From: Beta vulgaris subsp. vulgaris
Lineage: Eukaryota; Streptophyta; Magnoliopsida; Caryophyllales; Amaranthaceae
Direction: 5' to 3'
DNA length: 64,000 nucleotides
Assembly (NCBI RefSeq): GCF_026745355.1
Contig: NC_079204.1
Coordinates: forward strand, 50,290,285 to 50,354,284
Below are positions 23,071-34,357 of the stretch, piece after piece. Made by a program: the position numbers and the translations under genes. The first letter of the stretch is position 1; each line of letters starts with the position of its first letter. The notes beneath the pieces were generated by a model. The model made no database searches. It was not told the origin of the DNA and worked only from the letters and a program-made list of their open reading frames with translations.

Positions 23071-25102
23071 ATGGCGCAGTCCATCTTTCCCGGCCCCACT
23101 GATCGCAGCGTTCTCACCCTCCAGGACCAGCATCGGAGTGAGGATGTCTGGAGGGGAGTAGCGGACACGGTACTATCGTGTCGGTTGCATCATCACAGTC
23201 TCTATCTTGACTGGGAGATTCACGATAGGGTTCTTCGGTATGTCGAGCGTGCTGGTTTTCTCGGCATACATCGTTTGGTAGGGGGAGGTTTGGAGATTGA
23301 TAGACCACTTCTGACGGCATTAGTGGAGCGATGGAGGCAGGAGACCCATACATTTCATTTGACTGTTGGGGAGGCGACGATTACTTTGGAGGATGTCGCT
23401 GTTATCCTTGGACTTAGAGTGCACGGGGCACCTGTTACTGGTCGAGGCGAGGGTAACTGGGCTGCATTAGTTTTCGAGTTGTTAGGGATTTGGCCCAACA
23501 CACCGGAGAACAAGCCCAAAGTTCTCCAGGGTTCGTCTTTGAGATTGACATGGCTTCGACAACATTTTTTCTTGTTGCCGAATGATGCTGATGAGGTGAC
23601 AGTACAGCGATTTGCCCGGGCTTACATTCTTGCATTGATGGGGTCCATTCTTTTTGCCGACAAGAGTGGAGATGCAGTCCAGGTTCTTTATCTCCCACTT
23701 TTAGCTGATCTCGACGTAGCAGGGACATATAGTTGGGGTAGTGCGACCCTTGCATACCTGTATCGGCAGCTATGTCGGGCATCACAGAGGGGTGCGAGGG
23801 AGTTAGGTGGCCCTGTGTTGTTGTTACAGATTTGGGCATGGGAGCACATACACATTGGCAGACCTCGGATTTCGAGGGTGCGGGACCCACCTCCACAGTT
23901 TGACGAGGCCGTTCCTATTTTAGGCTCCCAGCATGTTCCGGGGCTTGACCCCTTAGCTGTCAGGTAATATTCAATGTCTCACATTTGTTGACATTCTTTA
24001 GTTTCATTTTTCTCATGGATAATAACGTATATTTCTTTTCAGTTGGCTTCGAGTACACATCACTAGGTCCCACACAGCAGGTGGGCTTCCTTACTACAGG
24101 GATGCACTTGACCATCAGACGGACGAGCAGGTACATAGGCTCGTACTTGCCTAACTTATATAAATTGGTAGACTCTTCTTTTGCCTAATATTTGTAAGAT
24201 TCTATTTTTTGTAGATGACTTGGCAGCCATATACTGATGCGAGACTGGCGTTGTTACCTGCTATATGTCGAGTGATCGACATGTATGGCGCACAGTGGCC
24301 CCACTTATCTGTTTCGACATTGTAGAGTTCCATTTCCCTGGTCGAGTTATGCGCCAGTTTGGATTCGAGCAGACGATTCCAGCACCTTCTGATACGAGCA
24401 CAACCCTTCATGCCATAGATCGGAGGTCGAAGAACAAGAACTATCCGCTCAGACATCGACCTTACATTGCACATTGGGATGAGCGCGAGGGACACATAGT
24501 TCAGGGCACTCCTTTTAGTGGTCGTACTCTGCCTTTGACGAGTATATGATATGGTTTCGTCGCATCACGAGGTTACGCCTGACGAATCCATCGAGGCGAC
24601 CACCTTCTACACATTATCAGCCTGCGTCTGCAGATATAGTACTGGTAAGTTCACTGATTTTTAGTTGCACTTTTATTTATTTATACAACTATATAATATG
24701 TATTTTTTTCTTTCTATTCAGGCACAACTTTATCTGATATTGCTCATAGGTGCGGTACTGTACTAGAGGCTTCTGAGTCATTGCCTCCAGATATGGTGCG
24801 TGAGTTGTATGCGCAGACATTGCAGACTATGAGGGGACTGTGTGTTGATGCTGTTGGCCGAGCTGGACATGGCCACATCGTACAGGCGTGCCTACTTCTG
24901 CTGGATATACATCGACTTCTACATCTTCTACGTCTGCTGCCCATATATCTACCACGAAGCTTTGCTTTCACCTCCAGTCAGTCAGAGGGCCTATCGACGA
25001 CGTTCTGACACTACTCCCCCTTCTCTTGATGCCATTGCAGAGACCCATGAGACCACACCTAGCTCATCTACACCTTCACAAAAGAAGAAGAGAGGGTTTT
25101 AG
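23071..25102 (+). pseudogene. Plant mobile domain (PMD/MAIN-like) protein gene, frameshifted 3' half
   Basis: PMD proteins (Pfam 'aminotransferase-like, plant mobile domain') occur in MULE and other transposons and as domesticated host genes (MAIN, MAIL1) linked to silencing and genome stability. Exon 1 (23,071-23,963) encodes an intact 297-residue N-terminal PMD half: LDWEIHDRVLRYVERAGFLG, TFHLTVGEATITLEDVAVIL and LQIWAWEHI are family hallmarks. Exon 2 (24,043-24,130) continues in frame (WLRVHITRSHTAGGLPYYRD). From about 24,212 the frame breaks near 24,262 and again near 24,532, although PMD features persist (RTVAPLICFDIVEFHFPGRV, MRQFGF). A last exon from about 24,723 carries a Ser/Thr-rich tail and ends KKKRGF at 25,102, with one more shift near 24,900. 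The gene starts 99 bp after the transposase stop on the same strand. Confidence 0.82.
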
Positions 25103-25261
25103 CAGTTTCATTTATTGTTTATGTAGTTAGTTAACATTATTTTCTCACTCTAACTTGTAACTAAAATTTTTTTACATACATTTGAATGTGTATGAACTTG
25201 GTGATGAGTGATCAATGTGTGGCTTATATTTGGTGTTGTTGAATGGAATTTGGTGCTGGAA

Positions 25262-25410
25262 TTGCAGGTTGGATAATGTTGAAATTGGAGGTTGGATAAT
25301 TGTTTGGAATTGCTGGAATTGCAAGTTGGATAATGTTGAAATTGGAGGTTGGATAATTGTTTGGAATTGCTGGAATTGCAGGTTGGATGCTTGTTTGGGA
25401 TTGCTGGAAT
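25262..25410. repeat. 57-bp tandem repeat, 2.6 copies, inside the MULE
   Basis: Units beginning ttgca(g/a)gttggataatg start at 25,262, 25,319 and 25,376 (partial). The first two are almost identical. This gives the short repetitive ORFs seen here on both strands, which are not genes. Confidence 0.85.
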
Positions 25411-25477
25411 TTTTTTGGCTTTCTGGCACTTGGCCAGTTATGTGGAAACAATGCAATGAGTTGTGTAATGGGTACAA

Positions 25478-25690
25478 AACCGCTACTAGGAGTAGCGGTT
25501 TTAATGAATGAACCGCTACTCGGAGTAGCGGTTTACCCGGGGGACAAAACCGCTACTCCGAGTAGCGGTTCATTCATTAAAACCGCTACTCTGAGTAGCG
25601 GTTTATGTGAATGAACCGCTACTCGGAGTATGAACCGCTACTCGGAGTAGCGGTTTTGTTTGAAGTAAACCGCTACTCCGAGTAGCGGTT
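25478..25690. repeat. Right array of six full and one truncated 23-bp palindromes
   Basis: Same AACCGCTACTY-N-GAGTAGCGGTT unit as the left array. Full copies start at 25478, 25511, 25548, 25581, 25633 and 25668. A copy at 25614 stops after 17 bp, and the array continues two bases later. Predominant spacing is 33 bp. Confidence 0.9.
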
Positions 25691-25721
25691 TACCTCCGTT
25701 AAAACAAAAAAAAAAACTTTT

Positions 25722-25817
25722 TTTCGCGTGCCGTCCTACGTGGACGGTACGCAGGGAAATAAAATTTTGTGGCACATTTTGGGAATTAATCTCCTTTTTG
25801 GCATTATTGAAGGAAAA
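25722..25817. repeat. Right terminal inverted repeat of the MULE
   Basis: Inverted copy of 19,431-19,528, ending ggcattattgaaggaaaa. Confidence 0.88.
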
Positions 25818-27370
25818 TAATACAATATTTTTTACGAACATTAAAGTAATGAACTTAAACTTTATTTACAATTAAGTTAAACGACCAAATAGAAATAAAT
25901 AAAGAAACATATAAACTTCTAACTCAAAGCAAAGTCTAACACCATTAATCTAAAATATTAAGGTCCATAAAAGAACAAATGTTACTCTAAAACTATGTAG
26001 CTGATTCAAGTACTAGAAATACGAACTGAAATCAAAGATAAAACAAATTTTTTATCATGAGTCTTCACTAAAACACATAAGAGTATAAATGAAATTAAAT
26101 ATATGGGGTTAAAATTTTAGACGTTGCCACTGAAACTATTCCAATTATTTGAATTTTATACTCGTTAGTATGTACTTTATTTATTTGTTGCAGAAAGAAA
26201 GCCGACTTTATCCGAATTGACTCAACCCCTTCTAAGTCGACAAAAGTCATAAACACGCACTTGGCCTGACCCGAAATTTGAGGATCCGAGACGGACTCGA
26301 ACGCAAACGGACTCGTTCCAACCCCAACGCAAAGTTAACCCAAATATGATCTGACCCTGAATGACTTGACACATACCTGACTTGTATGACTCGTTTGCCA
26401 CCTCTAATTAAGGGCCCTGTCATACTTCCATCGTCATGATCACCATCATTATAATCAATTTGATTCAGACTATATTCACACATCATCATCCTCACTTCAA
26501 TTCATCATCATCCTCACTTCAATTTATAATGACAATAATTTATTATTATTTTCGGTATTTTGATCATATATCACCGACATTTTTTTGCTCATCATATGCC
26601 TATAAAGCCTTGTGAGGGTTTTGTGCAATTTCAAAAATTCTTTCACTTTTCGGAGAAATTCTCCCGTTTAAGCCTCATAAAAAGAGCTCGCATATTAATG
26701 AATCATTACCTTGATAATATATCCTAAAAAAGTTAATCTATCTCGCGCAACCAGTATTTTCAAAATTCACTATATGTCCCTCAATTTCATCAAAATATAC
26801 AAAATGTCCTTAATAACAAACGGCGTCAACTTCGTTAATCATTAATTCCTAGTTATGTTACCCACCATAATTAACCGTAATTGACCTATTTAACACATGT
26901 TCCCTCTCTTACTCGACACTTCCTCTTCTTTCTCTCCTCAACTGCCCCTTCGCCGCTACCACCCTCCCCCTCTTTGCCTCTTTAAATCCCTGTCGGTCTC
27001 TTCACCTCCCATGGCCCATGGGCCATAGCTTTCTTCTTTCTCCAGCATCCACTTTCTTTCTCCTCCACCAATATACCATGCTCATCATTTTGGGATTTTC
27101 AAATTCAGGATACTTCCATAAAATTGGAAGTGTATGCTTTGACAATTTCATCGAGTCTTTGGAGCTCTACTCTATCTTGGATAATCCTTTGCCTGTTATA
27201 GTTAACCAACTCTTTAGGTGACCTCTCTTCTTCTTCCACTTATAATTCAAAAAGAGCTTAAAACTATCTCATGCGGAAAGTTGGAAATATCCAATTTGTA
27301 CAACAATAGTTTCAACTCACGTGTAAAAGACTTAATTCAATCTCACTTGGGAGACATTGATGCACACTAT
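25818..27370. other. Intergenic DNA with transposon scraps
   Basis: A GC-richer segment at 26,195-26,400 (GACTCG/GACCCG motifs, ending cgtttgccacctcta) looks like one end of a hAT-like element, but no matching other end was found. A CT-rich patch at 26,900-27,020 resembles a UTR. No supported gene. Confidence 0.5.
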
Positions 27371-27637
27371 ATACTTCCTCCGTTTAGAAACAGTTGCATC
27401 ATTTCTAACTTTCACGCGTGTCGATGTATGATTTCAACTATTAATATTTTTAAGTATCAATAAATAAAATTATAAAAAGTTTATTTTAATAAAAATTAAA
27501 TTTAGACAAATCTAACAAGTTTCAAAACCTAACTATATTTTTTCTAAAATATAAATCATCAAAGACAATCTAAGTGTAAGATGTGAATAGTGCACAAAAT
27601 AGAAGTGGTGCAACTATTTCTAAACGGAGGAAATATG
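27371..27637. mobile_element. Stowaway-like MITE
   Basis: Inverted ends atacttcctccgtttagaaa / tttctaaacggaggaaatat with further pairing of gttgcatc / ggtgcaac. About 265 bp, non-coding. Confidence 0.8.
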
Positions 27638-27684
27638 TATTATTTTTATTAAGGGGTTTCATCTAAACTAAAAAGGTAAGATGA

Positions 27685-28022
27685 AGTCCATGAGTGGAGA
27701 AGTTGGGGGTCTAGGGGGAGACTCAATCCTAAGATTTGCATTGCAGAAGGTGATTGGGAAGTGGACATTATTCATGTTTACAGAGAAGGAAATCGAGCGG
27801 CAGATTGGTTAGCGAATCAAGGTGTCATTCAGAACAACAAAATAGAGTTGATTCAAGTCCCCCCTTTACATTTAGGTAGAATTTTATTTGAGTACATTGT
27901 AGGCGTGGCTTTACCGCGTTTTGTTCCTCGCTAGGTTTCGTTGTTTGTTTGTTTTACTTTGCTTTATTTTGTTTGTTTTCCTTTCCTGAGGCTTCTCCTC
28001 ACGTTTTGCATCAAAAAAAAAA
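27685..28022 (+). pseudogene. LINE 3' end: C-terminus of ORF2 RNase H domain plus poly-A tail
   Basis: A frame ending at TAG 27,932-27,934 encodes CIAEGDWEVDIIHVYREGNR then AADWLANQG. This is the C-terminal motif of plant LINE/RNase H-like (RVT_3) domains. A ~75 bp 3' trailer ends in an A-run (about 28,010-28,022), as in a 5'-truncated LINE insertion. The rest of ORF2 is absent. Confidence 0.7.
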
Positions 28023-28418
28023 TATGCTTGAATAGATTTGCTTCTTTGGAATAAAAAAATTCAAAGAGTTGATTCAACATGTTTTCCATCTATTTTACTA
28101 AACATAATCTAATTATTTTCGTGGAGTTGGTGGCATGGTGCTTATACCATCAATATTCTCATTTGAAGTATCCAAATTAACGAAATTGTTGTGTTGATAA
28201 GAGATAATTGTGCAATCCAAAAAAATATAGCTCAATTGGTACCATGTTCTATTGAAAAACCAAGGATCAAACCATGGGAATAGTATAATTATTATATGGT
28301 GGGAGCGAGAGGGGGCAGTTCTGGGCCTTGGGTTGGGGTCTAATGTAGGACACAACGACTGTGCTTTTGTTTACCAGCTAAAGAAAGACAGTTGGGCAAA
28401 TTGATGGACACTGTGTTA
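28023..28418. other. Intergenic DNA
   Basis: No feature recognised. Confidence 0.5.
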
Positions 28419-28661
28419 TACTTCCTTCGATCTTTACTAGTTTACCTGTATTTTTTTAGGATGTCTCTTATTAGTTTACCTATTTCTTTTGTTTTTATTT
28501 TTAGAATGGGGCCACTAACTTTTCATCACACATCATTCAACTTTAATATAAAATAATATATAGTTTCTCTTTCTTTCTATGACTCACAAGGCTACAACAT
28601 TATTTCTCCTAAAACTCTGTGCAAAAGAAAGGGGTAAACTAATAAAGACCGTAGGGAGTAA
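28419..28661. mobile_element. Stowaway-like MITE, same family as 7,298-7,533
   Basis: Ends tacttccttcgatctttact / ctaataaagaccgtagggag. The interior (ggccactaacttttcatcac, gtttctctttctttctatga) matches the TypA-intron copy closely. Confidence 0.8.
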
Positions 28662-28738
28662 TTATCATTGAACTTGAGAGGAAACTAAGATTAAACAATT
28701 CAGTATAAGAAACTTCCTAAACTATCAAGAAAATTATT

Positions 28739-29177
28739 AGGTACATTCTCTTTATTTTTAAAACCCTAAAGTTATCGAACTTATTTTATTTGACTTATTA
28801 AATTCTATTTGATCTAATTCAATTTATTGGACCTGACTTAATTGGAACATATTGACCTGGTTGAAGACCTTATTGGACTTGATTGAAACTTATTAAAGCT
28901 CATTGATAATGGATTATTTGGACCTTATTGGACATGATTGTACCTAATTGGAACAGTTTGGGACATATTAAAAGTTATTAGAACTGATTGGAACATATTA
29001 AAAGTTATTGATCATTGAGTAGCTATTTGGACCTTATTAAAACTTATTGTACATAATTGTACCTAATTGGAAATGATTGAAACTTATTAGACCTGATCAG
29101 ACCTTATTGGAACTAATTTGAACTGATCTGAAATGACCTGAATTAATTGGACCTTAAACTTAATATAGCACAACTAA
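28739..29177. mobile_element. Decayed relative of the 17,566-18,930 PIF/Harbinger-like element, inverted
   Basis: Filled with GGACCTTATTGGA / GGAACTTATT type units, the reverse complement of the subterminal arrays at 17.6 and 18.6 kb. The diverged ends (ggtacattctctttattttt / aaacttaatatagcacaact) still resemble that element's termini. Confidence 0.55.
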
Positions 29178-29668
29178 GGTAAATGTTTCTAAACCAAATC
29201 ACGTTATGAACTTCTTTCTCAACATATTATCCTGATTATACGAGGTATAATCTCAATCTCAAGTGTTTGGATCCTTTAGAGTTGTAAAATAACTCTACAA
29301 GGTAGAGTTTGAGCAATATCAAATTATCAACCATTGAATAAAAAAGCAATGGCTCATATATTCTCTTTTCAAAATCCCCCCTATTTTATCTCATCAAAAT
29401 CCAGCTCAGAATCTTTCCCTTCCACCAATATGATCCCTTGATTTTAAAATGTATGGTTCAGATATAACTCTACCTTGTAGAGTTTCACTAAAACTCTAGA
29501 GGATCCAGACTCCAATCTCAATACACTCAATTTTAAGCATACAAATTATACATAGTATATAATTTGAAAAGAAGATTATCGAATCCCTACTTCCCCATTT
29601 CCTTGGTGAAATGGATTTATTAGAAATTTCAGTGACAACATCTCCAATATAGAGACAATCAAATTATA
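29178..29668. other. AT-rich intergenic DNA with a local inverted repeat
   Basis: ggatcctttagagttg...aactctacaaggtagagtt (about 29,270-29,310) pairs with aactctaccttgtagagttt...aactctagaggatcc (about 29,467-29,510), suggesting a small ~240 bp inverted-repeat element. No gene. Confidence 0.45.
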
Positions 29669-29762
29669 TACTACCTCCGTTTTCTATTATGTGCAACGAT
29701 TACACGTTTTCCCTTTCTACTTTATGTCAAATCGTTGCACATAATAAAAAACAGAGGTAGTA
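29669..29762. mobile_element. Very short Stowaway-like MITE (94 bp)
   Basis: Ends tactacctccgtttt / aaaaacagaggtagta and inner arms attatgtgcaacgat / atcgttgcacataat leave a loop of about 30 nt. Confidence 0.8.
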
Positions 29763-31023
29763 CAATATTTTTGGCTCATTAAAAATCAATTCTAGAAGTG
29801 GAATAAAGTGATGGAAAAATATTGTAATTAAAATTTCACTTTCATTCTTCCTAAAATTGGAGGAATTTGGGAGGAAATTAGAGACAATTTAAGAAGTGGT
29901 CAATTTTTTTTTCATTCCTATCTCTTCTCTTCCCTTACTTGAGTTAACTAAGACTTAACCAAACATTGAATATCTCTCAAATTCTTCCATAAAATCAGAT
30001 ATTGCAAAATTCTTCTCTTTTTTTGTATTTGTTCTTCTTATTTTGACTTCTTTGCCTCTCATTTGTAATAGGAAAATCATATATAATATTAAAGCAAGAA
30101 AAAATTAGCTTACGTGGCAGCCTCATAGAAATTCTGCTCTCACAATTCACCCCACATTCATAGAGCAATAAAATAGATGCCACGTGTCACATCCCATTAA
30201 AATGATTTTGTTTGATTATGATATTATTAGTTTCCAAAAATTTTAAAAATCAGTCATTGAATGCTTTAGGAAAACCTCCAATTCCCTTAAGTTGAAGATA
30301 TATCCGTGATTTTGGACGGTAAAAGAAAAATTCCTCACTAGAAGGAAATCTCCACTTAAGCAAATCTTCCAAGGATTTTCTTTTCCTGTCAAATATTCCA
30401 TTCAGCTACTTTTTTTAAAGTTGAAAAATATTTGCAGGATGGTTTTAGATTTGATACTGAAATTGTTTAAGAAAATTTTGTTACACACAATTGAATGACT
30501 GTATTATAAATTCGTGCAAGAATATACACACATTCCTTCCTATGTTTACTCTTTTACCATTTTCGCAATGTTCATATATAACATAATCATCCTATAATAT
30601 ATTATACTTTATGAAAGAAGTATAAAACAGCTCATGGGTAATAATGAAAAAATTGCAAATGTGAAGTAGTATATGATACCCTGATAATATGTTAGCCAAC
30701 TAATTAATTTTCTTTTTTCTTGATTCACTCTTGGTAATGAATATAATGAGATGTTAGCCCGTTCAGGAGGAAATGCAAATGCAATAATAACAGTCATGCA
30801 AATTCATTTTATTACCAAATAAGAAATAAAAAGATGTTTTGTTCAAAAAAAAAATGTCACACCATGACTATGATCACAGGTTACATATAACAAAAACAAT
30901 AAAAACAATAACAACTCAATCTTTAGTCCCAAAGTGGTCTAAGGTGGGTTGATATGAATCATCATAACAAATCATATCCACGACCAATACATACTAAATT
31001 TTTTTTAAAAAAAAAAAGAGTTA

Positions 31024-31136
31024 GGGCATGTTCTCTTTAGCATAAAACAACTGAACTGAATTAAATTATGACTAATGGTAATGATAATATTTTTGAAATT
31101 GAACTGAACTGAAAATAAGTTGGGGAGAACAGTCCC
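31024..31136. mobile_element. Short Tourist-like MITE (113 bp)
   Basis: Ends gggcatgttctc / gagaacagtccc with TTA on both sides (31,021-31,023; 31,137-31,139). Confidence 0.65.
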
Positions 31137-32047
31137 TTAAAGTGAGAGAAGTAAGACAACAGACAATATATGAAACAAGAAATTAAATAAGGTAAAAAAA
31201 AGTGAAACCAACATATAAGGGTCGGTTCACTTCAACTTAGTTTGACAAAACTATGACGATATAAGTTCGAAAAAATTTAGATGATTAGGTGATCCAACGG
31301 ATTGACAACCCTCTAATTATTATAGTACATTCAGACATTAATTTTATTATTTTTCTCTATCCAATTTATTGTATATATATTAATATTATTATTTTATTGT
31401 GTCTAAGAGGGTTAACCTTTGGATCACTCAAAATTTTCCCACGCTCTTACATTCAAATGAAACAAAAAATATAAATACATCCACTTATGAACTTACGCTT
31501 GATATTAATATTATTTTTAAAGAAAATGTACACTTTGAATTTGGCCCATTATATATAAAAATTCTAAAATAAAGGATTAGCAGAGAGAGTGAAACATGGC
31601 CCATGTGCTTAAATTATAAAATATAGCTTTCTTTAATGAGCTTCAAGACACTAATTGAGAAGGTGAATCAACAAAATGAGTTAATTATATATCAAGCTTA
31701 TATATCAAAAGAGGGATTTATAAGTATTCAATTTTAGTTGGTCTATAAGAGAGTAAAACTGTTGTTGAAAGATCATAAGTTATCGAATTAGAAAAGTTGT
31801 TAATTTGCCTATGTACTTTGTTTTGACAGCTTCTTTTTTCTTTGATGTAAAAGATAATATTGAAATGTAAATCATATGGAGAACTTATAAAACACACATA
31901 TATTATACAAGTACTGTGTATTTATATTTGTTTACTATACAAAATTATCATTTTTAAATTATCTTAATATTAAAATTTGGTGGCTTAATATATTCAAATA
32001 ATGTTTTTTAGGAAGAAACTAATTAATGAGTAAGGATTATTACAAGT

Positions 32048-32215
32048 AGCAACGGGGAATAAGGTATTTAGGCAAAAAAGTAAAGTGGGAAACCCCGTAT
32101 GATACTCAACGTCAGATGGAACGGGGAATAAGGTATGACACAATATATCATTGAAATTGTGGTAATTTCAGGTAGCAATGGGGAATAAGGTATTTATACC
32201 CCATATGGTACTTAT
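32048..32215. repeat. Local direct repeat around gggaataaggtattta
   Basis: tagcaa(c/t)ggggaataaggtattta occurs near 32,047 and 32,172, and ggaacggggaataaggtatg near 32,117, within about 170 bp. No coding function seen. Confidence 0.55.
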
Positions 32216-32775
32216 TCCGTCAGTTGGAACAAAATTTCTTATGATGTTTCAAAAAAGACAGTTTTTCGGCCATGTGTCAAAAGTCAAGGACAATCCCTAT
32301 CACATGGTAGGTTTGTATCTCCCGAGATCAGTTCTTAGTCATGGCTAATTTTATGTAGCCATTTCTCAGTCACGAGTAAAAATTGTCTAATAGTACTAAT
32401 TTATGAGAAATAACATGGGAAGTCTAACACTTTAAGGCCATTTCGAGTAAAAAAATAAAGATTGTAATGTGGAGAGGGTTTCTAAGACAATTGACCCCTA
32501 AGTGGTTACTGGGATAAGACCAAGTTCGTGTAAATTTTCTCCCTTTTTGAAGCAGCTGAGATCATTAATTTACCTTTGTCATCTCAACCCTTAGATGATG
32601 GCTTTGTGGGGCTACACCAAAATTGGTATATTATATTAAATCATGTCATAACTTTATTAATTTTTCAAAGAATTCCCATACATAAGTTATTAGCGGTTCA
32701 ATATCGAAAAAATGGAGAAAATATGGAATTCCAAAGTTCCTCTTAACAGTTGGCTTTGCTTATGACTATGTTATA

Positions 32776-33021
32776 CAACCTCCGTTTTTTTTCTACTGCA
32801 ACAATTGAGTTTTCACGTTTACCAATGCACTATTTTAACTATTAATATCTTTAATTACTTTTGAAAGTATATATATATCGAGACGAATCTAACAAGACCC
32901 CATATGATGACAATATTTTTCCTTACATAAAAATCATAATATATAGTGAAAGGTTATGATGGTGAATGGATAGTGTAAAAATCTCATTTTGACATATTAT
33001 AGAAATAGAACGGAGGAAGTA
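32776..33021. mobile_element. Stowaway-like MITE
   Basis: Ends acaacctccgttttttttct / agaaatagaacggaggaagt, inside the putative Helitron. Confidence 0.7.
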
Positions 33022-33379
33022 ACTTCTTAATAAATTTCGTTTTGCACTAAAAAAAAGTCTTCCAAAACATATGTGTATCATGTATATGTTAAACAACTTT
33101 ATAATTAATATAAAGGTGTATATCTCTTAAACACAAAGTTTTTTTTTATCAAGTTAACGTAAGAATCGTTTACACGTTTTCATTGTAACTGATATATAAA
33201 CATTGTTATTATACTAAATAGTTCCCGTGCATTATGCACGGGCCTAAAACCTAGTTTAAAAGAAACAGAATGGAGAGAGTAATAAATAAATATACCAAAT
33301 GGTCTTATTTACAATCAAATGAGCTTAGCTGAATTCATAAAAAGTATAAGCAAATTTTGTTTATGACAACATAGTAATT

Positions 33380-33646
33380 AGTACTCTCTTTGTTTTTTTT
33401 ATTGTTCTCAATTAGAATCTTGACACTATTCATACTTAGATAGAATCTTCTCAATTTTTTTCAATTTATAAGAAAAAATATAGTCAAGTGGGGTCTTGTT
33501 TGATTTGTCTCAATTAGTACATTATGAATATTCAATCTTTATAATTTTTACAATTATATAATGAAAGATATTTAAAAAGTCTAAAGATGTGCATTGGGAG
33601 ATGTACACAAGAAAGTGAGAAAGATAAGAAAAAAAGAGGGAGTATA
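33380..33646. mobile_element. Stowaway-like MITE
   Basis: Ends tactctctttgttttttttatt / aaaaaaagagggagtata. Interior 'gtcaagtggggtcttgtttgatt' is shared with other elements in the window (e.g. near 48,030). Confidence 0.7.
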
Positions 33647-33841
33647 TGTTATATAAATAAATTAGTATATTAAAATAAAGAAAAGCTAGTATATTAATTT
33701 AACTAATAAATATTAGTTGTATGTTCTTTTTCATACTACTTCTAGTTTAAGTAAAATATTGCATTTATAATTTTTTTTTTAACAAATTAAAATACTTCTA
33801 CTACCAAACATTGTTGTAAACTTTATAACGTTTATCGCAAC

Positions 33842-34357
33842 TAAGGGGATAAGTGGATTGGACTGGATTGGACTTTGCCAAATCCAGTCCAAAGTTTTTA
33901 GACTCGAGAAATTGAGTTCAAGTTCGATATAAATATTTTTTGAGTCCAGTCCAGTCCAATAATTTTTTCTTGAGTCTGAATTCAGTCCAATTCAATTATT
34001 ATATTATTTTTTTCTCAATTTAGATTCAACGATTCACAACGCTTTCTCATAATAGAATTTGAAAAACTAAGCTCACTATATCTATTGCATAAACTAAGTC
34101 ACATACATTTTATATATATTAAATATATATACATTATACATATAAATATTAAATATATATTATATATATAAATACTTTGGACTGGATTGAATTTATTAGA
34201 CTCTAGAGGAAGTGAGTCTAAATCCATCCCGAAAATATTTGGACTCGAAAATTTGAGTCCGAGTACAGTCTAAAAACATTTTAATCCAGTCTAATCCAAC
34301 AAGTTTGGACTGAACTGGATTGAACTCTGGACTTTTCGAAATCCGCTTACACCCCTA
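33842..34357. mobile_element. hAT-like non-autonomous element, short copy (516 bp)
   Basis: Ends taaggggataagtggattgg / atccgcttacacccctaa-like. Flanking 8-mers atcgcaac and accgcaac form a target duplication with one mismatch. Same family as 52,570-53,441 and 61,765-62,653 but with a shorter, diverged core. Confidence 0.8.

Larger units (their letters stand above)
19431..25817 (+). mobile_element. Mutator-like transposable element (MULE) carrying a transposase and a plant mobile domain gene
   Basis: The 6.4 kb element is bounded by ~95 bp terminal inverted repeats that differ by about three substitutions and a 2 nt indel. Flanks ataatgaat (left) and ataatacaa (right) could be a mutated ~9 bp target duplication, the length typical of MULEs. 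Internal order: palindrome array, GC-rich leader, intron, MuDR-type transposase, PMD gene, 57 bp tandem repeat, palindrome array. Both genes are on the + strand and broken by frameshifts, so this copy is probably non-autonomous although its ends are well preserved. MULEs carrying PMD (MAIN-like) genes are a known association; the palindrome arrays are the unusual part. Confidence 0.88.
30077..33254 (+). mobile_element. Probable non-autonomous Helitron
   Basis: The 3' end is characteristic of plant Helitrons: hairpin cccgtgc-attat-gcacggg at 33,224-33,242, then CTAG at 33,251-33,254 followed by T. A plausible 5' end with TC preceded by A starts at 30,077 (tcatatataatattaaagc, then tagcttacgtggcag). 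No Rep/helicase ORF is present. MITEs at 31,024 and 32,776 lie inside it. The 5' assignment is less certain than the 3' end. Confidence 0.55.

Noticed and set aside
25172..25511. Repetitive ORFs on both strands
   Set aside because: Produced by the 57 bp tandem repeat.
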